A stretch of DNA of 64,000 nucleotides from JBECKS01 sp964557005 (GTDB taxonomy: Bacteria; Pseudomonadota; Gammaproteobacteria; Pseudomonadales; JBECKS01), in the NCBI GenBank assembly GCA_964557005.1, contig CAZKYI010000006.1:91046-155045 (forward strand), read 5' to 3'. Below are positions 1 to 7,912 of this stretch, piece after piece. A program made the translations under genes and the position numbers. Within the stretch, counting starts at the first letter, position 1; each line of letters begins with the position of its first letter. Below the pieces are notes generated by a model. The model was not told where the DNA came from and searched no databases. It saw only the letters and a list, made by a program, of their open reading frames with translations.

Positions 1-1350
1 ATTTTTGAAAAAGCCGCTGCAGTGGGTGGCACCTGGAGAGAAAACACCTATCCGGGTTTGCACTGTGATGTGCCTTCCCTGAGCTATTGCTACAGTTTTG
101 CACCAAGGGAAAGCTGGGATAAACGCATGTCACGCGGGGAGGATATTCGCGCTTATTTCGAGAAAGTCACTCAGGATTATGCGCTGGATAACTTGATTCA
201 ATTCAATGCCGAAGTTACCCGTGCGGTATTTGAAGCGGGCACATGGAAGGTTGATACCAATCACGCAAGCGGACTTGAATTTGATTTCATCATTACCGCC
301 TGTGGTGTGTTGCATCATCCGGTGATTCCACAATTTAAAAACATGGATACCTTTGAAGGCGACAGCTTTCACACGGCGCGCTGGAACCATGACATCAATC
401 TAACAGGAAAACGCGTGGGTGTGATTGGCACCAGCTCTACAGCGGCACAAGTCATTATGCCTGTGTCTGAAATAGCCAAAAGTGTGGTGAATTTTCAAAG
501 AACACCGCAGTGGATTTTTCCTTTGCCGAACAGGGAATATGGTGAGATAGACAAATTGCTTGCGAGAAAATTTCCGTTGTATCGCAAGGTGGCGCGTGCT
601 GTATTTGATGAAGCGTTTGATCGGGGTGGCCTCGCCTGTACGCGTAACAGTTGGGAACGCAAACTGATTGAGACCATTGTTAAACTGAATCTTCAGCTTT
701 CAGTGAAAGACAAGGCACTTCGGAAAAAACTGACACCCGATTATCAGCCCTTATGCAAACGCATGATTGTTTCAGATAATTATTACAAAGCCTTGCAAAA
801 ACCCAATGTGCATCTTGAAACTTCGCCCATTCAACACTTCGAACGAAACGGAATTCGTTGTGAAGATGGCACCTTGCATGAACTCGATGTAATTGTTTTT
901 GCAACAGGCTTTGATACACAAGCCTATATGCGTCCGATTCAGATTCAGGGCTTGCATGGAAAAACCTTGGCAGAAGTGTGGAAGCAAGGGCCGATAGCCT
1001 ATCGCACCATTGCCATGCCTGAGTTTCCAAATTTGTTTATGCTGCAAGGCCCCAATGCGCCAGTTGGCAATTTTTCACTGATTTCTACCGCAGAATCGCA
1101 AAGCAGTTACATTATTAAATGTCTGGAACATTATCGAACTTCCAACATTGGCTACATGGTGCCAAGTCAGCAAGCGTGCGATCAATTTAACAAGGAACTC
1201 GTAGAGGCCATGAAAGGAACAGTGTGGATGTCAGGGTGTTCCAGTTGGTATATCAGCGATGCGGGTATTGCCTTGTCATGGCCTTGGGGGCCGCGAGAAT
1301 TTCGCGACAGTATGAAGCACCCTGACTTCAGTGAATATGAGTTTGGTTAA
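1..1350 (+). CDS. Baeyer-Villiger-type flavin monooxygenase (5' truncated by window edge)
   Basis: The frame is open from the first base, so the N-terminal FAD-binding GxGxxG is outside the window; about 449 residues remain. The visible start reads into a GGTW..NTYPG stretch, typical of class B flavoprotein monooxygenases. At 352-384 it encodes F-E-G-D-S-F-H-T-A-R-W, which fits the Baeyer-Villiger fingerprint FxGxxxHxxxW. A second Rossmann motif (GVIGTSSTA, about 418-444) should bind NADPH, and an ATGF motif (about 898-912) is also present. These enzymes insert oxygen next to a ketone, giving esters or lactones. The natural substrate cannot be read from sequence. It converges on a hydroxylase and an epoxide-hydrolase-like gene, which suggests a shared ketone, terpenoid or lipid pathway (inference). 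Confidence 0.88.
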   Translation: MFEKAAAVGGTWRENTYPGLHCDVPSLSYCYSFAPRESWDKRMSRGEDIRAYFEKVTQDYALDNLIQFNAEVTRAVFEAGTWKVDTNHASGLEFDFIITACGVLHHPVIPQFKNMDTFEGDSFHTARWNHDINLTGKRVGVIGTSSTAAQVIMPVSEIAKSVVNFQRTPQWIFPLPNREYGEIDKLLARKFPLYRKVARAVFDEAFDRGGLACTRNSWERKLIETIVKLNLQLSVKDKALRKKLTPDYQPLCKRMIVSDNYYKALQKPNVHLETSPIQHFERNGIRCEDGTLHELDVIVFATGFDTQAYMRPIQIQGLHGKTLAEVWKQGPIAYRTIAMPEFPNLFMLQGPNAPVGNFSLISTAESQSSYIIKCLEHYRTSNIGYMVPSQQACDQFNKELVEAMKGTVWMSGCSSWYISDAGIALSWPWGPREFRDSMKHPDFSEYEFG

Positions 1351-1355
1351 ACGGT

Positions 1356-2543
1356 TTATTGCAACGCAGGAACAGGCGGTTCGTAACTGGGATCGCCGAA
1401 TAAAATTTTCAGCCAGTATTTGGGCGAATTAAAATAGAGCTCCCTGCCCAGTTTAATCCATTGATCAAGCGCAACTTTGATTGGATTCCCGGGTGGGCGT
1501 GTTTCGTGAAACAAACCTGTTTCAGGAATCGCATGGCTAGGCTTTGCGTAAGTGCCCATCAGTTTGTCAAGCCACACAAATTGCGCTGCAAAATTACAAC
1601 CCGAAGCCACATTATGTTCAGGCCATTTTGAATGATGGGTGTAATGAATACGGCCTGTGACAAAAAAATTTTCCAGCCATGCGAGATATTTATTTTTTGA
1701 AAAAAGTAAATAAGCCGCATAGGAATGCGATACGGAATGATTGATGATGCGAAGCGAAGCGATAATCAAGGCAGCACTCAAGGCTTGTTCGGCATTGACC
1801 TCTGAAAAGAGTTTGAAAAAAACCGCTTTCCCCAAAATGTTTGAAACAAAAGAGCCGCCACCGCCATCGAGAAAAAATAAAGGATAATCAGCGCAACTGG
1901 TGGCAGAGGTTAAGCGGGGCGGGCGGTGGTGCTGCATGTGCCCGAGCTTCCAGATAACCCGCACGTTATGTGCAAGGCGATGGCCGATGTAAAAGAAAAC
2001 ATCATCGAGCACATAAACCAGCAGTACCAAATAAACAAAAGGAATGGTGGTAATCGGTTCCAGCGTATTAAACAGCGTGAGCAAATGATCAGTGAGTTCA
2101 ACCAGCCAGTTGGCGAGCGGCGTGTTAATCAACACAATGCCTGTTGCACCAATCAGGCCGCTGGCAAGTGAAAACACAAAACAATCTTCCCATGCGATAG
2201 GCTTGTTTTCATGTTTCGAGCGCACCCATAAATCAATGGGCGCAAGTGCTGCATTGAGTAACTGGTGAAATAAAACCATGCCAATCATCAGCATCAGCAA
2301 AGTTTGACTGCCTTCCAGAGCAACGCGTGGTGAACTTGCAAAATTGGTGAAGGAATAAGTGTGATCACTTAACAGTGAATCGCTTGCGAAAAAAAATATC
2401 AAAAGCCCTGTAGGGGGCAAGGCCAAAGAAAGTAGAATCGCAAGGCGTATATGAACAGGGCGTAACTTGCTTGATGCTTCGTAAATATCAAAGTGATAAA
2501 GGGTGTGAACTGCCTTGTTGAGCTTGTTAGCTGATTTCATCAT
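1356..2543 (-). CDS. sterol desaturase / fatty acid hydroxylase family membrane protein
   Basis: Integral membrane di-iron oxygenase of 395 residues. Three histidine clusters expected of the family are visible: HRLAH (residues 188-192), HMQHH (202-206) and HYTHH (300-304), with an additional NHSVSH around 268. Hydrophobic segments lie at about 33-53, 82-105, 120-140 and 165-187. Family members hydroxylate or desaturate sterols, fatty acids, carotenoids or alkylglycerols; the substrate here is unknown. The start codon overlaps the stop of the upstream hydrolase by four bases (ATGA), so the two are probably translationally coupled. It ends six bases from the convergent monooxygenase stop. Confidence 0.85.
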   Translation of the reverse strand: MMKSANKLNKAVHTLYHFDIYEASSKLRPVHIRLAILLSLALPPTGLLIFFFASDSLLSDHTYSFTNFASSPRVALEGSQTLLMLMIGMVLFHQLLNAALAPIDLWVRSKHENKPIAWEDCFVFSLASGLIGATGIVLINTPLANWLVELTDHLLTLFNTLEPITTIPFVYLVLLVYVLDDVFFYIGHRLAHNVRVIWKLGHMQHHRPPRLTSATSCADYPLFFLDGGGGSFVSNILGKAVFFKLFSEVNAEQALSAALIIASLRIINHSVSHSYAAYLLFSKNKYLAWLENFFVTGRIHYTHHSKWPEHNVASGCNFAAQFVWLDKLMGTYAKPSHAIPETGLFHETRPPGNPIKVALDQWIKLGRELYFNSPKYWLKILFGDPSYEPPVPALQ

Positions 2544-3499
2544 TGCGCTACCGCTTGCAAAAATTTCAATACTTCGATGTTCACCTGTTCTGCCTGTTCC
2601 ATTTGTGTCCAGTGGCCACAGTTGTCAAGCAATACCGTTTGCAAGTGATCGAAATAATCCCCCATGCGCTGCATGGCTTTTTTGTTGAAAGCAATCACCG
2701 GGTCCTGACGACCTGCAATAAACAGGGTAGGCATGGAAATACGCCAGTTGCTGTCATGGCGGCTTTCCTCCCATGAAGCATCCATCGCACGATACCAGTT
2801 CAGTGGGCCAGTAAAACCGCTATGAGTGAAACGCGCGGTATAATGTGCCAAATCATGTTCCGTCATCCATGCAGGCTGTGTTTTGGGTGTACTCATGGAT
2901 TGCAGAAAGCCCGTTTGATCAGGGCGCAGTATGTAATCGCCCATACCTGCGGCAGAAATGCCGTGAAAAATCAGTCGCAAGCTGTGGGTAATATCAGCTT
3001 CCAGTTCCTGTTCAGGTAAAACCGGCTTTTGAAAATAGAGCATGTAGAAAAAGCCATCTTGAAAAAGTCTGCGCATGGCATCAGTTGGTGGCTCAGGTGC
3101 AGGGCCACCATAGGGCACAGACAAACCCACCACCGCACGAATAAGTTCGGGATAACAACGTGCCACTTGCCAGGTGAGCGCACAACCCCAGTCATGCCCC
3201 ATCAATATTGCCTGTTGATGGTCAAGTGCATGAATGAGTGCAGCGACATCTTGCGCCAACACACTCTGCCGATAGGCATCTACCGTTTTAGGGCCACCAG
3301 TAAAACCGTAGCCACGCAAATCTGGCGCGACGGCGTAATAACCCGCATCGGCCAGCACAGGTAATTGAAAGCGCCACGATGCCGAGCATTCGGGAAACCC
3401 GTGCAGGCATAGCACCAGCGGCTTGTCGGCCGAGCCAGCTTCGGTTACGGCAAAATTCAGCCCATTAGCACTCAGGCTGCGTTCGCGGATATTGGCCAT
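2540..3499 (-). CDS. alpha/beta hydrolase, epoxide hydrolase-like
   Basis: A 319-residue alpha/beta hydrolase. HGFPE at residues 33-37 forms the oxyanion-hole motif, and GHDWG (101-105) places an aspartate nucleophile at D103, as in epoxide hydrolases and haloalkane dehalogenases. The C-terminal NCGHW supplies the catalytic histidine, and GRQDP is the likely acid-residue loop. The tyrosine-rich cap segment (FYMLYFQKP) fits an epoxide hydrolase better than a dehalogenase. No signal peptide is seen, so it is probably cytoplasmic. It is coupled by overlapping stop/start to the membrane hydroxylase, suggesting sequential action on one substrate (inference). Confidence 0.85.
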   Translation of the reverse strand: MANIRERSLSANGLNFAVTEAGSADKPLVLCLHGFPECSASWRFQLPVLADAGYYAVAPDLRGYGFTGGPKTVDAYRQSVLAQDVAALIHALDHQQAILMGHDWGCALTWQVARCYPELIRAVVGLSVPYGGPAPEPPTDAMRRLFQDGFFYMLYFQKPVLPEQELEADITHSLRLIFHGISAAGMGDYILRPDQTGFLQSMSTPKTQPAWMTEHDLAHYTARFTHSGFTGPLNWYRAMDASWEESRHDSNWRISMPTLFIAGRQDPVIAFNKKAMQRMGDYFDHLQTVLLDNCGHWTQMEQAEQVNIEVLKFLQAVAQ

Positions 3500-3530
3500 C
3501 TGTTTTACCCATCAACAATGTGTTTGTGCG

Positions 3531-3935
3531 TTATTCAGAACTTGCTTCGGCGTGATTTTGCTCACGCAAACTCAGTTTATAACCGACAACACCACACACT
3601 AATATGCCGATGTTGCCTACAAAATCCAGCAGCATCCAGTCAGTAAATATTTGCTGAACAAAATAGAAATAATAGTTGAATGCAAAAAACGGGAAGGAAG
3701 CAAAAAAACCAAACACCAAAAAGGTGTGAGGTGTAAAACGCGACATTAGAATCACAATGCCGCAAAGCACCGCCTGTGCTCCAAAACAGGCAACGAACAA
3801 ATGGCTTGCCTGTGTTCCAATGTAATGTTCAGGTTTCAAAACAAGCGCTTCAACCATGTCTGGAGCAAGCATTGCCCAACCACCCAGGCTCAAAAAAATA
3901 AACGATAAAAACCATTGAATATGTATGGCTTTCAT
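3531..3935 (-). CDS. small membrane protein, four predicted transmembrane helices
   Basis: I do not recognise a function. The 134-residue product is mostly hydrophobic, with segments at about 5-25, 43-65, 70-95 and 100-120, a YYFYF aromatic cluster, and a short charged C-terminus. It resembles small uncharacterised inner membrane proteins of the DUF4345 type, but I cannot confirm that. It is on the same strand as the hydrolase 31 bases downstream and may be cotranscribed. Its start codon overlaps the stop of a short upstream reading frame (ATGA), which looks like the remains of a coupled upstream gene. Confidence 0.6.
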   Translation of the reverse strand: MKAIHIQWFLSFIFLSLGGWAMLAPDMVEALVLKPEHYIGTQASHLFVACFGAQAVLCGIVILMSRFTPHTFLVFGFFASFPFFAFNYYFYFVQQIFTDWMLLDFVGNIGILVCGVVGYKLSLREQNHAEASSE

Positions 3936-4042
3936 AATTGCCTCACGTCAGATTGTTGTTTTTCCGCCAGCCCCTTTTGTAGCACATAACCAGCAAGAAT
4001 CGGTACTGCCGTAATCAGCACGAATAACCAGCATGCACACAC
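3932..4042 (-). pseudogene. remnant of a membrane protein gene upstream of the small membrane protein
   Basis: A 36-residue frame from a GTG codon encodes one hydrophobic helix with a charged tail (ends QQSDVRQL). It overlaps the next start by ATGA, the usual sign of coupled genes. The open frame continues upstream to about 4129, but that part reads as low-hydrophobicity sequence without family features and runs into the 23-bp repeat array. The simplest reading is the 3' end of a gene whose 5' part was lost when the repeat-bearing segment arrived. A genuine micro-protein remains possible. Confidence 0.35.
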
Positions 4043-4103
4043 TAACCCACAGATTGGCGACAAGCCGAATTGCCTCTGGCGGAGTAGCCTGTTTAACACA
4101 TAG

Positions 4104-4183
4104 CAATTGGACGAGCTTCCACGTTGCAATTAGCCGAAGTCGCATGTGGCAATTAGCCGAGCATTGAGGTTACAATTAGCCGA
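4104..4183. repeat. four 23-bp tandem repeats, core CAATTAGCCGA
   Basis: Cores begin at 4104 (degenerate, CAATTGGACGA), 4127, 4150 and 4173, exactly 23 bp apart; the last three cores are identical. The bases between cores vary. Such evenly spaced CAATT-type motifs resemble the multiple transposase-binding repeats near the ends of IS21-family elements (from memory). The array also lies directly upstream of the ATPase gene, so an operator role is possible. Confidence 0.75.
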
Positions 4184-4212
4184 CGATAAAACAGCCATAA
4201 CAAGTAGCCTCA

Positions 4213-5475
4213 ATGATGAATAAGTCGGCATCTCAACAGTCCTATCTGCCACGGTATCTGAGTACCGCGTTGAAAACGGCTTTATCTGACACGCCCGTGG
4301 TCTGCCTGTTGGGGCCGCGCCAATGTGGCAAATCAACGCTGGCAATGCACTGTGACCCTGATCGTCATTTTGTCAGTCTTGATAATCCAGCCTTTCTGGA
4401 TTTGGCCTTGAACGACCCGCAAGGTTTTATCGATGATCTACCTGAGCGCGTGGTGATTGATGAAGTACAACGCGCGCCAGAGCTGGTGTTGGCGATCAAG
4501 TACAGCGTCGATATGAACCGAAAGCCCGGACGCTTCCTGCTGACGGGTTCCGCAAATCTGCTTCAGTTACCACGGCTGGCCGATTCACTTGCAGGTCGGA
4601 TGGAGTGTTTGTATTTGCACCCCTTTACCGTTGCCGAACTCAGACAAGCGAAAGGCAACTTTCTTGAGGACTTCCTTGCCAGCAATTTGTTGCCACGTAT
4701 TACCGCTTCGCGCAAGTCGCAACGCTCGGAACTACCTAAGCTGCTGCTGGCAGGCGGCTACCCCGAAGCGGTTTTTCGCGAGGGTGATCGGGCTGAACGC
4801 TGGAAGATGAATTATCTGCAATCCATTATCGAACGCGATGTTCGGGACATTGCTCAAGTGAAAGATGCCAGCGATTTGCTCCGTCTGCTTGAGCTGCTTG
4901 CCGCCCGCCCGGCACAACTGCTGAATCAAAGTGAACTCTCGAATGCACTGGGTCATTCCAGAGCGACCATTGAGCGTTACCTGATAGTGCTTGAACGCCT
5001 GTTTTTGATTCGACGACTGCCCGCTTGGCATAACAACCGCAGCAAACGACTGGTCAAAACACCCAAGTTACATTTTGTTGACAGCGGTTTGGCAGCCACG
5101 CTGGGGGAGCTGGATGCCACGCAATGGAATGAACAACGCACTCGCTTCGGGCACTTGCTGGAATCGTTTGTGTTACAACAACTGATTGCAATGGCAGATT
5201 GTATGCAACGCCCACCGCGCTTTTACCATTTCAGAGATAAAGACAAAACCGAAGTGGATATTGTGATTGAACATCACGGCAAGGTTTGGGGTATTGAAGT
5301 GAAAGCAGCCGCAAGCGCGAACGCAAGCGATGCAAAAGGTTTGCAAAAACTCGCCGTCACAGCGGACAGCGCTTTTCAGGGCGGTGCGGTGCTTTATGAT
5401 GGCGAAGCGACTTTTTTTCTCGATAAACAAACCAATATTCTTGCTGTGCCCATTTCCAAACTGTGGGAGCTTTAG
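4213..5475 (+). CDS. AAA-type ATPase with C-terminal DUF4143 domain
   Basis: A 420-residue ATPase of the family pairing an N-terminal AAA_14 domain with DUF4143. Walker A is GPRQCGKST (residues 34-42), and Walker B VVIDE with the following VQRAPEL (80-90) is characteristic. The middle part (about 215-280) carries a winged-helix-like segment, and the C-terminus has the EVD...EVKA pattern of PD-(D/E)xK-like folds. The cellular role of the family is not established; its members are scattered accessory genes that move often between bacteria. It stands alone, flanked by the 23-bp repeats and by a strong terminator, and is unrelated to the surrounding housekeeping genes. Two adjacent ATG codons at 4213 and 4216 are both usable. 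Confidence 0.9.
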   Translation: MMNKSASQQSYLPRYLSTALKTALSDTPVVCLLGPRQCGKSTLAMHCDPDRHFVSLDNPAFLDLALNDPQGFIDDLPERVVIDEVQRAPELVLAIKYSVDMNRKPGRFLLTGSANLLQLPRLADSLAGRMECLYLHPFTVAELRQAKGNFLEDFLASNLLPRITASRKSQRSELPKLLLAGGYPEAVFREGDRAERWKMNYLQSIIERDVRDIAQVKDASDLLRLLELLAARPAQLLNQSELSNALGHSRATIERYLIVLERLFLIRRLPAWHNNRSKRLVKTPKLHFVDSGLAATLGELDATQWNEQRTRFGHLLESFVLQQLIAMADCMQRPPRFYHFRDKDKTEVDIVIEHHGKVWGIEVKAAASANASDAKGLQKLAVTADSAFQGGAVLYDGEATFFLDKQTNILAVPISKLWEL

Positions 5476-5507
5476 AAAATAGAGATTTGTATTAATAGAT
5501 TTTTAAT

Positions 5508-5540
5508 CAAAAAAAGCCCGCAATGACGCGGGCTTTTTTT
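5508..5540 (+). terminator. rho-independent terminator after the DUF4143 ATPase gene
   Basis: GCCCGC (5516-5521) pairs with GCGGGC (5528-5533) around a six-base loop, flanked by an A tract and followed by seven Ts. The A/T flanks on both sides could also stop transcription arriving from the rpoD/tRNA side. Confidence 0.85.
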
Positions 5541-5568
5541 GACTATTACTTTTTAATTTTGCTAACTG

Positions 5569-5682
5569 TTATTTACCTGCTTTAGCGGTTTTTGCTCTGG
5601 CAGTTTCCAAATCAATCACGCCTTTAAGCAGTGTTAAACTGGCTTCTTTGAATTTCACAGAGTCTGCTTCGATTTCCAACAC
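5569..5682 (-). CDS. short orphan ORF next to tRNA-Ile2
   Basis: A 37-residue frame from GTG reads as a plausible soluble peptide rich in E, K and A (LEIEADSVKF near the start, ETARAKTAKAGK at the end). The frame stays open upstream into the tRNA, so this may be the 3' remnant of a gene rather than a complete one. Sequence immediately downstream of a tRNA is a common place for integrated element remnants. No family recognised; low certainty that it is translated. Confidence 0.3.
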   Translation of the reverse strand: MLEIEADSVKFKEASLTLLKGVIDLETARAKTAKAGK

Positions 5683-5697
5683 GGGGTCTGCTTTTAA

Positions 5698-5774
5698 TGG
5701 TGGGCCCAGTAGGACTTGAACCTACGACCAATCGATTATGAGTCGACTGCTCTAACCAACTGAGCTATGGGCCC
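5698..5774 (-). tRNA. tRNA-Ile2 (anticodon CAU, read as LAU after lysidine modification)
   Basis: A 77-nt cloverleaf with acceptor GGGCCCA/TGGGCCC and encoded CCA. The anticodon is CAT in the loop CTCATAA. The anticodon stem and following bases (GACTCATAATCG, then TTGGTCG and GGTTCAAGTCC) match isoleucine tRNA with lysidine better than elongator methionine tRNA. It begins 13 bases after the rpoD stop, so it is probably cotranscribed with rpoD; the same pairing occurs in Pseudomonas. Confidence 0.85.
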
Positions 5775-5787
5775 TTGCCAGAAATGT

Positions 5788-7668
5788 TTAATTATCGTTG
5801 TCGATAAAACTTCTCAGATTTTCTGAGCGAGAAGGGTGACGAAGTTTGCGCAGTGCTTTTGCTTCGATTTGTCGAATGCGTTCACGTGTTACATCGAACT
5901 GTTTACCAACTTCTTCCAACGTGTGATCGGTATTCATATCGATACCGAAACGCATGCTTAATACCTTCGCTTCACGAGCAGTCAAACCTGCCAATACATT
6001 GCGTGTGGCTTCGCTTAGGCCGGTAAAAGTAGCGGATTCAATCGGTGAATCAATGTTCGGATCTTCAATAAAATCGCCGAGTGACGAATCTTCGTCATCA
6101 CCAATCGGGGTTTCCATCGAGATAGGCTCTTTGGCAATTTTCAGTACCTTGCGTACTTTATCTTCCGGCATATCCAGACGTTGCCCCAATTCTTCAGGAG
6201 TAGGCTCGCGGCCTTTTTCTTGCAGCATCTGGCGGGAAATGCGATTGAGCTTGTTAATGGTTTCAATCATATGCACCGGAATACGAATGGTTCTGGCCTG
6301 ATCAGCAATCGAGCGGGTAATAGCCTGACGAATCCACCAGGTGGCGTAAGTTGAGAACTTGTAACCGCGACGATATTCAAATTTATCGACTGCCTTCATC
6401 AAACCGATGTTGCCTTCCTGAATTAAATCGAGAAATTGCAAACCACGATTGGTGTATTTTTTAGCGATGGAAATCACCAGACGCAGGTTGGCTTCAACCA
6501 TTTCTTTTTTGGCGCGGCGCGCTTTGGCTTCACCAATGGAAAGTTCGCGGTTGATTTCCTTGATTTTATCAATATCCATGCCCAGCGTTTCGCTAATTGA
6601 AATGATTTTTCGCTGAATGGCCATGATGTCATCTTTGTAGGTCTCCATGCCTTCCTTGTAGGGGGATTTACCTTTGGTCAAGGAGGCAGCCCATTTCAGA
6701 TTGGTTTCATTGCCTGCAAATTTTTCCAGAAAATCCTTGCGCGACATTTTTACCTGTTTAACGCAGATTTCCATAACCAGACGCTCAAGGCGACGAATTT
6801 CGTCAATATAGCGGCGCGCCTGGCCTACCATGTGGTCGTAAATTTTCGGGCTGAACTTGAAGAAAATAAAAATTTCGTTCAACTCGTTAATTGCCTTGAT
6901 GGATTTTTTGTCCTGCAAGCCATGCTTGTCGATGACTTTTCTGGTTTTACTGTATTGTTTGATGAGTGCTTCGAAACGCTTTTTGGCTTCTTCTTCGTCA
7001 AGCAGGCCAACTTCTTCATCGCTGCTTGCACTATCGTCGTCTTCGTCATCCAGGTCGGCATCATCGTTATTGTTGCTGCTCGACGGGTTGCCTTCGTAGT
7101 CGACATCGGTTTCAACGACCACGCTTTCGTCGATGTCCATGAATCCTGAAATCAAGTCAGGAATTTTTCGTTCAGCTTCTTCTGCGCCTTTGGCGGGAAT
7201 GGTTTTCAGATATTCTTCAATCGCGTGCTCAATGGTGTTTGGCCAGTAAATCAGGGTGCCGAGTACCTGACGTGTGCCTTCTTCAATACGCTTGGCAATT
7301 TCGATTTCGCCTTCACGGGTTAGCAGTTCCACTGTGCCCATTTCACGCATGTACATGCGCACAGGATCGGTGGTGCGACCTGGTTCGGCCTCGACCGAAG
7401 CCAATGCAGCCACGGCTTCTTCTGCGGCAATTTCGTCGGTATCCGCATCTTCTTCCTGAGTCATGCGCAACTGTTCGGTGTCTGGCGCACGTTCAAATAC
7501 AGGAATACCCATGTCGTTAATCATGGAGATGATGTCTTCAACCTGATCAGGGTCGGTAATGTCGGCGGGCAAATGATCGTTCACTTCGCCATAGGTCAGG
7601 TAACCTTGTTCCTTTCCTTTGCCGATGAGCATTTTTAAACGTGACTGTTGCGCTTCAGTTTCTGACAT
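5788..7668 (-). CDS. rpoD: RNA polymerase sigma-70 factor RpoD
   Basis: Primary housekeeping sigma factor. The N-terminus (QSRLK.LIGKGKEQGYLTYGEVNDHLP) is region 1.1, followed by region 1.2, a long acidic non-conserved insert with D/E/S/N runs, region 2 with the -10-melting YATWWIRQAI motif, region 3, and region 4 with the -35-binding helix-turn-helix (VTRERIRQIEAKALRKLR). I chose the ATG at 7668 over the in-frame GTG at 7680: it gives the usual RpoD N-terminus and has a GTGGA element upstream, giving 626 residues. It is the third member of the macromolecular synthesis group (rpsU, dnaG, rpoD), here with yqeY between rpsU and dnaG. Confidence 0.98.
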   Translation of the reverse strand: MSETEAQQSRLKMLIGKGKEQGYLTYGEVNDHLPADITDPDQVEDIISMINDMGIPVFERAPDTEQLRMTQEEDADTDEIAAEEAVAALASVEAEPGRTTDPVRMYMREMGTVELLTREGEIEIAKRIEEGTRQVLGTLIYWPNTIEHAIEEYLKTIPAKGAEEAERKIPDLISGFMDIDESVVVETDVDYEGNPSSSNNNDDADLDDEDDDSASSDEEVGLLDEEEAKKRFEALIKQYSKTRKVIDKHGLQDKKSIKAINELNEIFIFFKFSPKIYDHMVGQARRYIDEIRRLERLVMEICVKQVKMSRKDFLEKFAGNETNLKWAASLTKGKSPYKEGMETYKDDIMAIQRKIISISETLGMDIDKIKEINRELSIGEAKARRAKKEMVEANLRLVISIAKKYTNRGLQFLDLIQEGNIGLMKAVDKFEYRRGYKFSTYATWWIRQAITRSIADQARTIRIPVHMIETINKLNRISRQMLQEKGREPTPEELGQRLDMPEDKVRKVLKIAKEPISMETPIGDDEDSSLGDFIEDPNIDSPIESATFTGLSEATRNVLAGLTAREAKVLSMRFGIDMNTDHTLEEVGKQFDVTRERIRQIEAKALRKLRHPSRSENLRSFIDNDN

Positions 7669-7827
7669 ACATTTTTCCACTATGGTTTTATCGGAGCGAA
7701 AGCGGCAATACCGAACGGGAATCGTCAGTTTTTGTGCTTACGCTGGAGATAATGATTATTTGGGCTGTACCTGATCGGGTTGGGGAGTGCTTCCCTTGAA
7801 ATGCCCGTTTTAGCGCTTTCGTCTAAG

Positions 7828-7842
7828 CCGCGCGAAGCGCGG
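7828..7842 (-). other. short GC hairpin in the dnaG-rpoD intergenic space
   Basis: CCGCGC and GCGCGG separated by GAA form a perfect six-pair hairpin in the 244-base gap between dnaG and rpoD. There is no T tract on the minus strand, so it is not a standard terminator. In enterobacteria this gap holds an mRNA processing site and internal rpoD promoters; such a role here is inference. Confidence 0.45.
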
Positions 7843-7912
7843 ATTATACTCATGTGCCTCTGTATTAGAAAGCACTTTGACAGTGCGATGCGCAGATAAA
7901 TTCCCGCGCTGT

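Noticed and set aside
6832..7149. Plus-strand ORFs of 105 and 80 aa inside rpoD
   Set aside because: They lie opposite the acidic region of rpoD and reflect its skewed codon use; no start signal or family resemblance.
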